From assembly GCF_001422645.1 (NCBI RefSeq), contig NZ_LMLR01000001.1, forward strand, positions 684,325 through 748,324: 64,000 nucleotides of DNA. The letters are read 5' to 3'. A program made the translations under genes and the position numbers. Positions within the stretch are counted from its first letter, which is position 1; each line of letters opens with the position of its first letter. The notes under the pieces were generated by a model that was given only the letters and a program-made list of their open reading frames with translations, searched no databases and was not told the DNA's origin. Shown here in pieces: positions 8,791-19,057 of this stretch. Origin of the DNA: Arthrobacter sp. Leaf69 (lineage in GTDB: Bacteria > Actinomycetota > Actinomycetes > Actinomycetales > Micrococcaceae).

Positions 8791-10905
8791 GTGAGGGCCC
8801 CCGTGGACGGGGCCGCTGCCGAGAACGCCGCCCGCACTTCGGTTGATCTCCGCGAGCCGGGCAAGGCGGCGCCCGCTGCCGTCGAACCCGACGCCGTCGA
8901 ACCCGACGCCGTCGCGCCCGACGCCGTCGAACCCGGCACGGTCGCGCCCGACGCCGTCGAACCCGGCACGGTCGAACCCGGCACGGTCGCGCCCGACGCC
9001 GTGGAACCCGCCGCCGTCGAACCCGGCACGGTCGAACCCGGCACGGCGGCACCCGGCCCCCGCCGGAACGGTCCGGCCGCCCGCTGGCATGCCACCCGCT
9101 TCCGCACCCGGCTCTGGGTGAAGCGCGCCCGGATTGTAGGCGTGCGAGTGGCGAGGCTGGTCCGGATCGGAGCCGCCGGCCTGCTCCCGGGCCTGCGCTA
9201 CCTGCTCCGCTCATTGCACCGCAAATGGCGGCGGTCATTGCAGTTCCGAACGGTGCTGACCACGCTTCTGCTGGCGATCACGTCCTTCGCCGTGGTCGGC
9301 GCGTACCTGTCGAACCAGATCGCCCACAACCTCTTCCAGGAACGGCTCGTCCAGGCCGAGTCGGAGACGCGCTACAACGTCAAGCAGGTCCAGGACACCT
9401 TTGACGGCGCCCAGGTCACCGATCAGTCCAGCGTCATCACGCTCGTTTACGACACACTGAACGCGGTCGAAGGCCGCGGCTCCGTCATCCAGCGACGCTA
9501 CGTCTTTGAGGCGATGCCGGAGCAGACCAAACCCCGCAACCGCTGGGTCGAGTCGCGGGCCTCGGACCAGCTCACCATCAGCGTTATCCCGCCGGAACTG
9601 CGCAAGTCCGTGCAGGATTCCGGCAAGGAGCAGTTCTGGGCCTCCACGGAGTTCCCCGTGGGCACCGAAGACCGGCCCGGGATAGCCGTTGGCAACAAGG
9701 TCACCTTCAACGGCACGGTCTATGAGCTGTACTTAATTTACGACCTGAATACGGCACAAAAGACGCTCGACGAGATCCAGAACGTGCTGCTGGCCGGCGG
9801 CGCCGTACTGGCGCTGCTGATTGGTGCCGTGGCCTGGTATGTGACCCGGAACGTCGTCAGCCCGGTCAGCCATGCGGCAGTTGTGTCCGAGAAACTCGCG
9901 GCGGGGCAACTGCAGGAACGCATGGTGGTCAAGGGCGAGGACGAGGTGGCCCGGCTCGGGGCCTCCTTCAATCACATGGCCGCCAGCCTGCAGGAACAGA
10001 TCACCCAGCTGGCCACCCTGTCCCAAATGCAGCAGCGGTTCGTCTCGGACGTCTCCCATGAGCTGCGGACCCCGCTCACCACCGTGCGGATGGCTGCAGA
10101 AGTGCTCTACGACGCACGCGAGGATTTCGATCCCATCAACAAGCGTTCCGCGGAACTGCTCTACAACCAGGTGGAGCGTTTCCAGTCCCTCCTGGCCGAT
10201 CTGCTGGAGATCTCCCGCTTCGACGCCGGCGTGGCAACGCTCGACGCCGAACCGGGCGATATCGGGCAGCTCGTGTCGCATGTGATGGAGGGCGTTGCCC
10301 CGGTGGCTGCCGAGTACGGTTCAGTGGTGAGCCTCAACGCGCCGCCGGACAGCATCATCGTGGACATGGATGACCGCCGGATCGACCGGATCCTGCGCAA
10401 CCTCATCCTGAACGCCCTGGAGCACGGTGAAGGCCGCCCGGTGAACATCTCCGTGGCCGCCAATGACAACGCCGTTGCGGTGGCCGTCCGGGACCATGGC
10501 ATCGGCATGACCCCCGCGGAAGCGGCACGGGTATTCGACCGGTTCTGGCGCGCCGATCCGGCGCGTGCGCGCACCACCGGAGGCAGCGGCCTCGGACTGT
10601 CCATCGCCGCCGAGGACACAAAACTCCATAATGGCTGGCTCCAGGCGTGGGGCAGCAAGGGCAGCGGTGCCAACTTCCGCCTCACCCTCCCGTTGCGCCA
10701 GGGTGAGTCCATCACGAAATCCCCCCTCCAGCTGGAGCCGGTCGACGTCGGACTTCACAGCGGGGGGAGCGCGCGGACCATGCTGCTGCTGGACCACTCG
10801 CCGGCCCCCCGCGCCGACAGCGCGTTCCAGGGCCCCGGCGACGGGTCCGGCCCCGGCGCGACGGACCCCGGCACGGCGGGAACCGGAACGAAGGAGGGCT
10901 CATGA
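8791..10905 (+). CDS. mtrB: MtrB, membrane sensor histidine kinase with repeat-bearing N-terminal tail
   Basis: Sensor kinase that phosphorylates MtrA. GTG 8791 gives 704 residues and has GGAAGAGG about 11 bases upstream; GTG 8725 is in frame and would overlap mtrA by 29 bases, so the start is not settled. In order: a cytoplasmic tail with twelve pentapeptide repeats, a basic stretch, first membrane span ([20 protein letters not shown]), an extracytoplasmic sensor of about 170 residues, second span ([19 protein letters not shown]), HAMP, HisKA with phospho-acceptor His ([10 protein letters not shown], His 423 counted from 8791), and HATPase_c with a G2-type [10 protein letters not shown] motif. 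The stop overlaps lpqB (ATGA). The long repeat-rich tail is unusual compared with mycobacterial MtrB. Confidence 0.95.
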   Translation: MRAPVDGAAAENAARTSVDLREPGKAAPAAVEPDAVEPDAVAPDAVEPGTVAPDAVEPGTVEPGTVAPDAVEPAAVEPGTVEPGTAAPGPRRNGPAARWHATRFRTRLWVKRARIVGVRVARLVRIGAAGLLPGLRYLLRSLHRKWRRSLQFRTVLTTLLLAITSFAVVGAYLSNQIAHNLFQERLVQAESETRYNVKQVQDTFDGAQVTDQSSVITLVYDTLNAVEGRGSVIQRRYVFEAMPEQTKPRNRWVESRASDQLTISVIPPELRKSVQDSGKEQFWASTEFPVGTEDRPGIAVGNKVTFNGTVYELYLIYDLNTAQKTLDEIQNVLLAGGAVLALLIGAVAWYVTRNVVSPVSHAAVVSEKLAAGQLQERMVVKGEDEVARLGASFNHMAASLQEQITQLATLSQMQQRFVSDVSHELRTPLTTVRMAAEVLYDAREDFDPINKRSAELLYNQVERFQSLLADLLEISRFDAGVATLDAEPGDIGQLVSHVMEGVAPVAAEYGSVVSLNAPPDSIIVDMDDRRIDRILRNLILNALEHGEGRPVNISVAANDNAVAVAVRDHGIGMTPAEAARVFDRFWRADPARARTTGGSGLGLSIAAEDTKLHNGWLQAWGSKGSGANFRLTLPLRQGESITKSPLQLEPVDVGLHSGGSARTMLLLDHSPAPRADSAFQGPGDGSGPGATDPGTAGTGTKEGS
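8881..9060 (+). repeat. Minisatellite: twelve 15-bp units inside mtrB
   Basis: Twelve contiguous 15-base units, each GTCGMRCCCGRCRCS-like, encode pentapeptides of the form V-(E/A)-P-(D/G)-(A/T). Two unit classes, [10 protein letters not shown] and VEPGT, alternate irregularly, and unit 12 is divergent. The array is exactly in frame, so gain or loss of units would keep mtrB intact. Confidence 0.95.
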
Positions 10906-12623
10906 GCGGTCCCACAGGGAAGGCCAGGCGCGCCGCGGCAGCGCTGCTGGCGGTGCTGCTGTTCCTGCTGACCTCGTGCGCGCAGATCCCGCGTTCGGGC
11001 CCGGTGGGGAAAAGCACGGACGAGAGCGCGGGGAACCCCAAAAACGCTCCTGTGTTCTTTCCGACCGCGCCGCGTGCGGGGGCCAGCCCGGAAGCGGTAA
11101 TCGAGGACTTCTATCTCGCCGGCAGCGGCTACGAGGACGACTACGCGGTGGCACGCCAGTACCTGACGCAGGCGTCGTCGGTCACCTGGAAACCGGACCA
11201 GCGGGTGCTCGTCTTCCGCTCCGCGCGCGTGGTGCCGACCGGCGTCGAAAACGTCTTCAACTACGAACTGGACGTGTCCTACTCCGTCGACGCGGATGGG
11301 GTTGCCACCCAGCTGCCGGAAGGAACCAAGGAGAACATTCCCGCGACGCTGACCCAAGTGGACGGGGAGTGGCGGATTGCGGAGCTCCCGGACGGAACGG
11401 CGATCCCGGAAGAAACCTTCAAGGTCATCTACGGCGCGTACCCGATCTATTTTTACGACCCCACCTTCACCTACGCGGTGCCCGATGTCCGGTGGTTCAT
11501 CAAGAAGAAAACTGTCAAGGCCATGACCAGCGCGCTGCTCGGCGGTCCGGCCCCTTATCTCAAGGGCGCCGTCGTGAGCGCCTTCCCCTCCGGCATCAAG
11601 CTGGCCCGCGAGTCGGTCCCTGTGGTTTCCGGGGCCGCCCAGGTTGACCTCACGGCCAAGGACCTCGTGGAGGCCTCCAACGAGGACAGGCTGCGGATGC
11701 AGACCCAGCTTGCCCTCACCTTCCGCAGCCAGCCCGATGTCATCAACGTCGAGCTCCGGGCCAACCAGGACCTCGTGCGCGTGGAGGACAACGGTTCGGT
11801 GCTCCCGCCGGTCCGGGACAAGAACGTGCCGGACCGCCAGATCGCGGTGAACAACAACGGCCTTGTCCGGTATGAGAACAACAGGATCTCGCCGCTTCCG
11901 GACATCCGGTCCGTCGTGGCACTGGCGCCCCGGTCACCGGCGGAGTCCCCGGTCTCACAATCAGCGGCCTTCCTCAACGCCGGCGGCGGCACGCTGTACT
12001 CCATCGTGCCCGGCCAGCCCGCCAGGGCGCTGACCAGCCGCGCCACCCTCACGCGGCCCTCCTTCGACCGGTACGACTGGGTCTGGACAGCCGGGCCGGG
12101 AGCCAAGGGCGAGACGGAGCTGATCGCCTTCCGGCCCGTCGGCGTGGCCATAGGAGCGGGCGTGCCCAACGTGACCGTGTCGCCGGCGTGGCTTGCCGGG
12201 CGGTCAGTCAAGGAGTTCAAAGTCTCACGCGAGGGCACCCGCGCCCTCATCATCACGGAACAGGGCGGCAAGAGCCGGGTCCAGGTTGCGGGCATTGTCC
12301 GGGCTGCAGACGGCACGCCCAAAGACCTGACCGAGCCGATGACACTTCTGGCGACGAGCAACCCGGATCAGGGCGTGTGGGTGGACGACACCACAGTGGC
12401 CGTGATGAAGGGCTCCTCCAACGCAACAGTGACTCCCGAGCTGCTGTTCCTCACCTCGTCCCAGCCCCAGCAGCTGGCACCCTGGCCCGGCCTGACAGCC
12501 CTCAGCGCGGGCAACGGCGCGGACGAAATCTACGCCCAGTCAACGGAAGGCATCTTCCAGCGGCTCGGCAACGGCTGGTCCCCGCAAATCAAGGGACCGA
12601 TCGATCCGTCCTATCCGGGATAG
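10902..12623 (+). CDS. lpqB: LpqB, lipoprotein partner of MtrAB
   Basis: 573-residue lipoprotein known in actinobacteria to interact with MtrB and modulate MtrA phosphorylation. The signal peptide has a hydrophobic core ([11 protein letters not shown]) and lipobox LTSC with the lipidated cysteine at residue 26. A GerMN-like domain follows (roughly residues 55-290, including [20 protein letters not shown]), then a C-terminal beta-propeller-like region, as in the family. The ATG overlaps the mtrB stop. No terminator is apparent before comF; a small 15-bp tandem repeat lies just downstream. Confidence 0.94.
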   Translation: MSGPTGKARRAAAALLAVLLFLLTSCAQIPRSGPVGKSTDESAGNPKNAPVFFPTAPRAGASPEAVIEDFYLAGSGYEDDYAVARQYLTQASSVTWKPDQRVLVFRSARVVPTGVENVFNYELDVSYSVDADGVATQLPEGTKENIPATLTQVDGEWRIAELPDGTAIPEETFKVIYGAYPIYFYDPTFTYAVPDVRWFIKKKTVKAMTSALLGGPAPYLKGAVVSAFPSGIKLARESVPVVSGAAQVDLTAKDLVEASNEDRLRMQTQLALTFRSQPDVINVELRANQDLVRVEDNGSVLPPVRDKNVPDRQIAVNNNGLVRYENNRISPLPDIRSVVALAPRSPAESPVSQSAAFLNAGGGTLYSIVPGQPARALTSRATLTRPSFDRYDWVWTAGPGAKGETELIAFRPVGVAIGAGVPNVTVSPAWLAGRSVKEFKVSREGTRALIITEQGGKSRVQVAGIVRAADGTPKDLTEPMTLLATSNPDQGVWVDDTTVAVMKGSSNATVTPELLFLTSSQPQQLAPWPGLTALSAGNGADEIYAQSTEGIFQRLGNGWSPQIKGPIDPSYPG

Positions 12624-12661
12624 CGGAATGTCGAGGCCCGGTCGGGACTGACGGGTTGCGG

Positions 12662-12706
12662 TGTCCGGGCGGAGCCTGTCCGGGCGTGGCCTGTCCGGAC
12701 GGGGCC
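12662..12706 (+). repeat. Three 15-bp tandem repeats between lpqB and comF
   Basis: Units at 12662-12676, 12677-12691 and 12692-12706 share TGTCCGGRCGKRGCC. They lie in the 96 bases between the lpqB stop and the longest comF start. No protein signal and no stable hairpin were seen. Confidence 0.8.
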
Positions 12707-12719
12707 TGCGGTTCTCCAC

Positions 12720-13904
12720 ATGGCGTTCCCGGGCTTCCCGCCGCGGGCCGCGCCGGGAGAACCTTGTCATGTGGTGATTTCCAGACAACTGCGCGACGTT
12801 GTGCACGGCGGGACCGATGCCGGTCCTGGTCCTGGTTCCGGTCCGGCCCAGGCGGATTCAACGGCCGGGCGGGACACCGGACGGCCCCTGCCACGGCGGG
12901 CTGCGGACCCTGATCTGACTCCGGCGGCCACGGCTGCAGCAAGACACCGTGGTGCCTACCGGCAGCCGCTGGCACGCGTGGCCGACCTGGCCGCCGCAGC
13001 CGCGGCCGAAGTTTTGGCGCTCGCCGCGCCGGTGGACTGCGTGTGCTGCGGGGCTGAGGACCTCGCGCTCTGCGGCGGGTGCGAACGGCAGCTCCGGCTG
13101 CTGATGCGCACACCGTTCCGGGCAGAAGCGCAGGCCCCCGCCCTGGTGGCCGTGGACGGCTCGGTACTCCTGCCGGTCGTGGCTGCCGGCGCCTACCGCG
13201 CGGAGCTGGCGCAGGCGTTGCTCTCCTTCAAAAAACACGGCCAGAGGCAGCTCGCCGGAGTGTTGTCGAAGGGCCTGGCGGAGGCCATCCGGGCCGCCGC
13301 GGGGGAGTCTCCGGGACTGCTGATCGTTCCGGTTCCAACCAGCGGCAGCGCCTACCGGAGGAGGGGGTTCAGTCCAGTCCATGTGCTGCTCGGCAGGGCC
13401 GGGCTGCACCGGGTGCCGGGAGCGGGCCGGCCATCAGGTCTGTCCACTGCCCACGCTCTCCGGACGACCCGCCTGGGGTCCGCCTCCGCACGGGCCGGGC
13501 AGGCGGCTGTACCGGTGACTGCAGTGCCGCAGCTGACGGTGCCCGTGCTTACAGCCGGTGCCCGCTGCCGTCTGCCCGGACCGCTCGGAGGTGCCGGGGG
13601 ACAGAAGGCACTGGGCCGCGGGGAGCGTGCGCAGCGGGTGCGAGGATCCATGCGGGTCCGCCGCGGAGTCCTGGCGCCAGTGGTGCACGGACAGCCCTGC
13701 ATCATCGTTGACGATGTCCTCACCACCGGCGCCACGCTGGCCGAGGCGGCCCGGGCGCTGCGTGCGGCCGGGGCGCTGGTGAGGGGCGCCGTCGTCCTTG
13801 CTGCGACACGCCCGCCGGTCGCGCTGGACTTCGGCCCGGCTGACCCCGAGATGGCAGGGAACGGGCCCGTCAAGGAAAAAAATAAACCAAAAAAGGATGA
13901 ATAA
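12720..13904 (+). CDS. ComF-family phosphoribosyltransferase-like protein
   Basis: Member of the ComF/GntX family, linked to DNA uptake in competent bacteria but of unclear role in actinobacteria. Counted from ATG 12720: a low-complexity Ala/Pro/Arg tail of about 100 residues, a four-cysteine zinc motif (C107, C110, C118, C121), the VPVPTSGSAYRRRGF motif, and the PRPP-binding loop IIVDDVLTTGATL near 328-340. At 394 residues it exceeds most ComF proteins (about 220-300) because of the tail and a Gly/Ala/Arg-rich insert before the PRPP loop. The start is uncertain: GTG 12771 and 12774 have GGGAGA upstream and would remove 17-18 residues. It lies between lpqB and hpf, as in mycobacteria. Confidence 0.85.
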   Translation: MAFPGFPPRAAPGEPCHVVISRQLRDVVHGGTDAGPGPGSGPAQADSTAGRDTGRPLPRRAADPDLTPAATAAARHRGAYRQPLARVADLAAAAAAEVLALAAPVDCVCCGAEDLALCGGCERQLRLLMRTPFRAEAQAPALVAVDGSVLLPVVAAGAYRAELAQALLSFKKHGQRQLAGVLSKGLAEAIRAAAGESPGLLIVPVPTSGSAYRRRGFSPVHVLLGRAGLHRVPGAGRPSGLSTAHALRTTRLGSASARAGQAAVPVTAVPQLTVPVLTAGARCRLPGPLGGAGGQKALGRGERAQRVRGSMRVRRGVLAPVVHGQPCIIVDDVLTTGATLAEAARALRAAGALVRGAVVLAATRPPVALDFGPADPEMAGNGPVKEKNKPKKDE

Positions 13905-14047
13905 GAGGTGTCTATGAACTAACGTCGAAGATGGGTACCAAGAACAGATGTACCTGTCGATAGCGGCTCGGAAAGGGGCTCGACTGTCAGTCAGACCAGC
14001 CCCAGGAAGTGCCGCCGTCGTGTCACCGAAGTCATTTGGAGGGCACC

Positions 14048-14773
14048 ATGGAGTTCATGATCAGCGGACGCAATTTGACGGTCTCAGACCGGTTCCGCGA
14101 GTACGCCGACGAGAAGGTCTCGAAGATCGCGTCGCTGGGGGACAAAGTCCAGAGGGTGGACGCGAAGGTTTCCAAGGAGACCAAGGCCCGGCAGACCGAC
14201 GAGATGCTCACGGTTGAGCTGACTGTCCTGGGCCGTGGCCCCGTGATTCGTGCCGAAGCCAGCGCCGCAGACAAATTCGCCGCGTTCGATCTTGCTTACA
14301 ACAAGCTTCTTGAGCGCCTGCGCCGGGCGAAGGACCGCAAGAAGGTCCACCACGGCAGGCACACCCCCAAGTCCGTCACCGAGGCGACGGCAACACTTGA
14401 GCCCGCGAGCACCAGCGAGCCCATATACGAAGAGGCGAACCACTGGCTGGAGCCCAAAGAGGCTCCCGCCGAAAAATCGCCCTACGAGGTCGAGAACGAT
14501 ATCCCGGCCGGAGACTCACCCGTGCTCATCCGCCGGAAGGTCTTCCCCGCGTCGTCCCTCACGCTCGACGACGCCGTCGACAACATGGAACTCGTGGGCC
14601 ACGACTTCTACCTCTTCGTAGACAAGGAGACCAAGGCGCCGTCTGTCGTGTACCGCCGCGACGGGTGGACCTATGGAGTGATCTCCCTGGACCAGACCTG
14701 TGAGCCCGGGGAGTCTGCCCTGGAAGAGAAGATCCTCGCCTACCGCTCCGAGGATGTGCCGGCCACCGCCTAA
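14048..14773 (+). CDS. hpf: Long-form ribosome hibernation promoting factor
   Basis: Binds the 30S decoding region and, through its C-terminal domain, dimerises 70S ribosomes into 100S in stationary phase or stress. 241 residues: an HPF/RaiA N-terminal domain (MEFMISGRNLTVSDRFREYA to about residue 105, with basic RLRRAKDRKKVHHGRH), a charged linker, and the C-terminal dimerisation domain (about 165-225, VLIRRKVFPASSLTLDDAVD and WTYGVISLD). ATG 14048 is chosen because GGAGGG lies 4 bases upstream and the protein starts as in the family; an upstream in-frame ATG at 14009 would add a non-conserved 13 residues. The 143-base gap from comF suggests its own promoter. Confidence 0.95.
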   Translation: MEFMISGRNLTVSDRFREYADEKVSKIASLGDKVQRVDAKVSKETKARQTDEMLTVELTVLGRGPVIRAEASAADKFAAFDLAYNKLLERLRRAKDRKKVHHGRHTPKSVTEATATLEPASTSEPIYEEANHWLEPKEAPAEKSPYEVENDIPAGDSPVLIRRKVFPASSLTLDDAVDNMELVGHDFYLFVDKETKAPSVVYRRDGWTYGVISLDQTCEPGESALEEKILAYRSEDVPATA

Positions 14774-14805
14774 GCTGGTGCTGACCATTCAACGAAAGGA
14801 CTGAC

Positions 14806-16074
14806 GTGCAGGAAGTGCTGAGCCTCCCGCAGGCCCGGCGGATCGCACTGGCAGCCCAGGGACTAGACAAAGTACGGCCCGCCGGACCCGTCACCGCACG
14901 GGCGGTGGGCCGTACCTTTGCCCGCCTGCAGCTGGTGCAGATCGACTCCGTCAATGTGTTGTCACGGAGCCACTACCTGCCGTTCTTTTCCCGCCTCGGG
15001 AACTACGACCGCTCCATCCTCCAGCGAATGGCCGGCACCCACCCGCGCCGCATGATGGAGTACTGGGCCCACGAGGCCAGTTTCATCCGCCCGGACCACT
15101 TCCAGGACCTGGTCCTGTGGCAGAGCCGGAAATGGGTGGGGGCACACGCCATGGACCCCGAGCTGCGCAGCGGTGTCGCCGCCAGGGTGCTCGAGGCGCT
15201 TGCCGCCGGCCGCCCGATGACCGCCGCCGAACTCACCGTCCGCCTGGGCCATGTGGAGGACATGCAGCAGGACAACTGGGGGTGGAACTGGAACGTCGTC
15301 AAGCGGGTCCTGGAACACCTCTTCGAGGCGGGCCTCATCTCGGCCTCGTCCCGCACGGAATCCTTCGAACGGCGCTACACCCTCACCGCAAGGGTCCTGC
15401 CCGAACGGCCGGACGATGATTCCGGCGCTGCAGCCAATGCGGACACCGGGCAGGACCAGGCGGCCGCACTGGTTCGCCTCATTGATGCCGCTGCCCGCGC
15501 CCACGGAATCGGTACGCTGCGGTGCTTTGCGGACTACTTCCGGACGCCCATGCGCGCGTCGGCCGTTGCCGTGGAACACCTCGTCAACGCCGGCCGGCTG
15601 CGACCCGTCACCGTTCGGGGCTGGAACAAACCCGTCTACCGGCACGCTGAGGCCAAACTCCCGCGCGCGGCCACGGGCCGGGCACTGCTGAGCCCTTTCG
15701 ACTCGCTGGTCTTCGAGCGGCGGCGTCTTGAGGACTTGTTCGGCTTCCACTACCGCATAGAGATCTACACCCCGGAGCCGAAGCGCCGTTTCGGCTACTA
15801 CGTGCTGCCGTTCCTGCTGCGCGACGGGATTGTGGCCCGCGTCGACCTCAAGGCCGACCGGGCCAACGGCCTCCTGCTGGCCAGGGCAGCCCACGCGGAG
15901 CCCGGCGCTCCGGACGACACCGCCGTCGAACTCGCCGCGGAACTGCAGCTCATGGCAGAGTGGCTGCAACTGGACGGGGTTATTGTGTCCCCGAAAGGGG
16001 ACCTGGCGCCGGCGCTCGCGGACGCTGTGTCCAAGGCAGGAGGCGGTGTATCCGCTCTGAGGGAACAGGCGTAA
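14806..16074 (+). CDS. AlkZ/YcaQ-family (HTH_42) DNA glycosylase-like protein
   Basis: 422-residue protein of the winged-helix HTH_42 family that includes Streptomyces AlkZ and E. coli YcaQ, glycosylases that unhook interstrand crosslinks and bulky alkyl adducts. The motif region reads LQLVQIDSVNVL, giving Q45-I-D47. As I recall, AlkZ has Q-x-Q and the YcaQ/AlkX group Q-x-D, so this belongs to the latter. Other conserved features are YWAHEASFI and the C-terminal LSPFDSLVFERRRLEDLFGF. The start is GTG 14806 with AAAGGA upstream. TAAGCT at 14771-14776, overlapping the hpf stop, could be a -10. Function is inferred from family only. Confidence 0.85.
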   Translation: MQEVLSLPQARRIALAAQGLDKVRPAGPVTARAVGRTFARLQLVQIDSVNVLSRSHYLPFFSRLGNYDRSILQRMAGTHPRRMMEYWAHEASFIRPDHFQDLVLWQSRKWVGAHAMDPELRSGVAARVLEALAAGRPMTAAELTVRLGHVEDMQQDNWGWNWNVVKRVLEHLFEAGLISASSRTESFERRYTLTARVLPERPDDDSGAAANADTGQDQAAALVRLIDAAARAHGIGTLRCFADYFRTPMRASAVAVEHLVNAGRLRPVTVRGWNKPVYRHAEAKLPRAATGRALLSPFDSLVFERRRLEDLFGFHYRIEIYTPEPKRRFGYYVLPFLLRDGIVARVDLKADRANGLLLARAAHAEPGAPDDTAVELAAELQLMAEWLQLDGVIVSPKGDLAPALADAVSKAGGGVSALREQA

Positions 16075-16144
16075 CCGGCCCTGCGTCTCTCCCGTAGACT
16101 AAACACGCCAGAATTCGGCAGCTTGAGACTGGGAGCAACTTCAC

Positions 16145-18883
16145 GTGGCATCACTTATCGAAAAACTTCTCCGCACGGGTGACAAAAAAACCCTGAGGCA
16201 ACTGCGGAACTATGCCGATTCCATCAATGCCCTTGAAAGCTCCTTCCAGACCTTCACCGACGCTGAACTGCGCGAGGAGACCGACCGTCTCCGCGCACGC
16301 CACGTTGACGGCGAGACGCTGGACGACCTCCTGCCCGAGGCGTTCGCCGCCGTCCGCGAAGCCTCCTCCCGCACCCTGGGCATGCGCCACTTCGACGTCC
16401 AGCTGATGGGCGGGGCCGCCCTGCACCTGGGCAACATCGCCGAAATGAAGACCGGTGAAGGTAAAACGCTCGTAGCCACCGCCCCGGCCTACCTCAACGC
16501 CCTCGCCGGCAACGGTGTGCATGTCATCACCGTCAACGACTACCTGGCGGAATACCAGTCGGACCTCATGGGCCGCGTGTACCGGTTCCTGGGACTGACC
16601 AGCGGCTGCATCCTCTCCAACCAGGACCCCGCCCTGCGCCGCGAGCAGTACGCCGCCGACATCACCTACGGCACCAACAACGAATTCGGCTTCGATTACC
16701 TGCGCGACAACATGGCATGGGACAAGTCGGAACTCGTCCAGCGCGGCCACAACTTCGCCATCGTCGATGAAGTCGACTCCATCCTCATCGACGAGGCGCG
16801 AACCCCGCTCATCATCTCCGGCCCCGCCCAGGGCGACACCAACCGCTGGTACAGCGAATTCGCCAAGGTGGTCACCCGGCTCAAGCCCGAGGAAGACTAC
16901 GAAGTCGACGAAAAGAAACGCACCGTCGGCGTGCTCGAGGCAGGCATTGAAAAGGTTGAGGACTACCTGGGGATCCACAATCTCTACGAGTCCGCCAACA
17001 CCCCGTTGATCGGGTTCCTTAACAACGCCATCAAGGCCAAGGAACTCTTCAAGCGGGACAAGGACTACGTCATCCTCGACGGCGAGGTGCTCATCGTCGA
17101 CGAGCACACCGGCCGCATCCTTGCCGGCCGGCGCTACAACGAGGGCATGCACCAGGCGATCGAGGCCAAGGAAGGCGTTGAGATCAAGGCCGAGAACCAG
17201 ACGCTGGCCACGGTCACGCTGCAGAACTACTTCCGCATGTACGACAAGCTGGCCGGCATGACGGGTACCGCCGAGACCGAAGCCGCCGAGTTCATGAGCA
17301 CCTACAAGCTCGGCGTCGTAGCCATCCCCACCAACCGCGACATGCAGCGGATCGACCAGCCGGACCTGGTGTACAAGAACGAGGCCGTCAAGTTCGACGC
17401 GGTGGTCAAGGATATTGCCGAGCGGCACGCGGAGGGCCAGCCGATTCTGGTGGGCACCACCAGCGTCGAGAAGAGCGAATACCTCTCCCGGCTGCTCGCC
17501 AAGGAGGGCGTCCGGCACGAGGTCCTCAACGCGAAGAACCACGCCCGTGAAGCCGCCATCGTGGCGCAGGCCGGGCGCAAGGGCGCCGTGACCGTGGCGA
17601 CCAACATGGCCGGCCGCGGTACCGACATCATGCTCGGCGGCAACGCCGAGTTCACCGCCGTCGCGGAACTGGCCAAGCGCGGACTGGACCCGGAAGAGAA
17701 CTCCGAAGAATACGAGGCCGCGTGGCCCGAGGCCTTCGAAGCCGCGAAGCAGTCCGTCAAGGACGAGCATGAGGAAGTCCTGGGCCTCGGCGGCCTGTAC
17801 GTGCTGGGCACCGAACGGCACGAATCACGCCGGATCGACAACCAGCTTCGCGGCCGTTCCGGCCGCCAGGGCGACCCCGGCGAGTCCCGGTTCTACCTGT
17901 CCCTGACCGACGACCTGATGCGCCTGTTCAACTCCGGCGCGGCAGAACGGCTGATGAACAGCTCCGTGCCGGACGATGTGGCGCTTGAATCCAAGCTCGT
18001 CTCGCGCGCCATCGCCTCGGCCCAGGGCCAGGTGGAGGGCCGCAACGCCGAACAGCGCAAGAACGTCCTCAAGTACGACGACGTCCTGAACCGCCAGCGC
18101 GAAGCCATCTACGGCGACCGCCGCCGCATCCTCGAAGGCGACGACCTCCACGAGAAGGTCCAGTACTTCCTGGAAGACACGATCACTGCGTTTATCGACG
18201 AGGCCACGGCCGAGGGCACCGGAGACGACTGGGACTTCAACCTGCTCTGGTCCAACCTCAAGACCCTCTACCCCGTGAGCGTCACGCCGCGGGACCTCAT
18301 CGACGAGGCCGGTGGAAAGTCGCGGATCACCGTGGACTTCCTCAAGGAAGAGATCCTCTCCGATGCGCGCCTGGTCTACAAGGAGCGCGAAGATGCCATT
18401 GGGCAGGAGAGCATGCGCGAGCTCGAGCGGCGCGTGGTCCTTTCGGTCATTGGCCGCAAGTGGCAGGAACACCTCTATGAGATGGACTACCTGAAGGAAG
18501 GTATCGGCCTGCGCGCGATGGCGCAGCGCGATCCGCTGGTGGAGTACCAGCGCGAGGGCTTCATCATGTTCCAGGCCATGATGGAGGCAATCCGGGAGGA
18601 AAGCGTCGGCTTCCTGTTCAACCTTGAGGTTGAAGTGACCCCCGCCGAGGACGTTGTGGTGGCAGACGAATCGGGCCAGCACACCGAACATCACGAACCG
18701 CAGATCCGGGCGGCGGGACTGGAAGCACCCGAAAAGCCGGCCCAGCTGCAGTACACGGCCCCCGGCGAGGACGGTTCCGCCCAGACCCGTGTCGAGGCGA
18801 AGGCCTCCGGACGCTCCGGCAACCCCGCCAAGGCCGCGGCGCAGGACGCCCCCCGCCGCGCGAACAAGAAGAAGCGGCGCTAG
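16145..18883 (+). CDS. secA: SecA, preprotein translocase ATPase
   Basis: Motor of the Sec export pathway, driving unfolded preproteins through SecYEG. 912 residues: Walker A in [15 protein letters not shown] near residue 105, [11 protein letters not shown] near 206, preprotein crosslinking domain, NBD2 with [15 protein letters not shown], and helical wing/scaffold regions. The C-terminus is a basic, low-complexity tail ending KKKRR with no CxCx8CH-type zinc motif. The start is GTG 16145 with GGGAG upstream; TAGACT at 16095-16100 is a possible -10. A perfect palindromic hairpin follows the gene. Confidence 0.97.
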   Translation: MASLIEKLLRTGDKKTLRQLRNYADSINALESSFQTFTDAELREETDRLRARHVDGETLDDLLPEAFAAVREASSRTLGMRHFDVQLMGGAALHLGNIAEMKTGEGKTLVATAPAYLNALAGNGVHVITVNDYLAEYQSDLMGRVYRFLGLTSGCILSNQDPALRREQYAADITYGTNNEFGFDYLRDNMAWDKSELVQRGHNFAIVDEVDSILIDEARTPLIISGPAQGDTNRWYSEFAKVVTRLKPEEDYEVDEKKRTVGVLEAGIEKVEDYLGIHNLYESANTPLIGFLNNAIKAKELFKRDKDYVILDGEVLIVDEHTGRILAGRRYNEGMHQAIEAKEGVEIKAENQTLATVTLQNYFRMYDKLAGMTGTAETEAAEFMSTYKLGVVAIPTNRDMQRIDQPDLVYKNEAVKFDAVVKDIAERHAEGQPILVGTTSVEKSEYLSRLLAKEGVRHEVLNAKNHAREAAIVAQAGRKGAVTVATNMAGRGTDIMLGGNAEFTAVAELAKRGLDPEENSEEYEAAWPEAFEAAKQSVKDEHEEVLGLGGLYVLGTERHESRRIDNQLRGRSGRQGDPGESRFYLSLTDDLMRLFNSGAAERLMNSSVPDDVALESKLVSRAIASAQGQVEGRNAEQRKNVLKYDDVLNRQREAIYGDRRRILEGDDLHEKVQYFLEDTITAFIDEATAEGTGDDWDFNLLWSNLKTLYPVSVTPRDLIDEAGGKSRITVDFLKEEILSDARLVYKEREDAIGQESMRELERRVVLSVIGRKWQEHLYEMDYLKEGIGLRAMAQRDPLVEYQREGFIMFQAMMEAIREESVGFLFNLEVEVTPAEDVVVADESGQHTEHHEPQIRAAGLEAPEKPAQLQYTAPGEDGSAQTRVEAKASGRSGNPAKAAAQDAPRRANKKKRR

Positions 18884-18945
18884 ACGGTCGCCTGCGGGCT
18901 GTTTCGCTGACGCGAGGCCAGACAGGCACCGCGGTGAGAGTCACC

Positions 18946-18983
18946 ATGAAAGAGGACCGGAACATGTTCCGGTCCTCTTTCAT
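18946..18983. terminator. 38-bp perfect palindrome, bidirectional terminator
   Basis: Two 19-base arms (18946-18964 and 18965-18983) are exactly complementary, with GAAAGAGGACCGG on one side and CCGGTCCTCTTTC on the other, giving A- and T-rich flanks on both strands. It separates secA (plus) from the Rv3235-like gene (minus), which converge on it. Confidence 0.85.
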
Positions 18984-19057
18984 TGCTGCTGTCTCCTCCT
19001 TCCGTCAGTTCGGTCAGTCAGCCCCCAGCGTGCTTCCGGTGACGCGTGCGTTTGCGG

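Noticed and set aside
8881-9060. Tandem repeat array resembling a CRISPR or noncoding satellite
   Set aside because: The units are contiguous with no spacers, 15 bases long and in frame with mtrB, so it is a coding minisatellite.
16151-17821. 556-codon open frame opposite secA
   Set aside because: Secondary frame of a GC-rich gene: low-complexity product, no domain, and it lies wholly inside the unmistakable SecA coding sequence.
18800-18883. SecA truncated at its C-terminus
   Set aside because: The zinc-binding tail is missing, but the protein ends in a basic tail and all core domains are complete; many actinobacterial SecA proteins lack the zinc motif.
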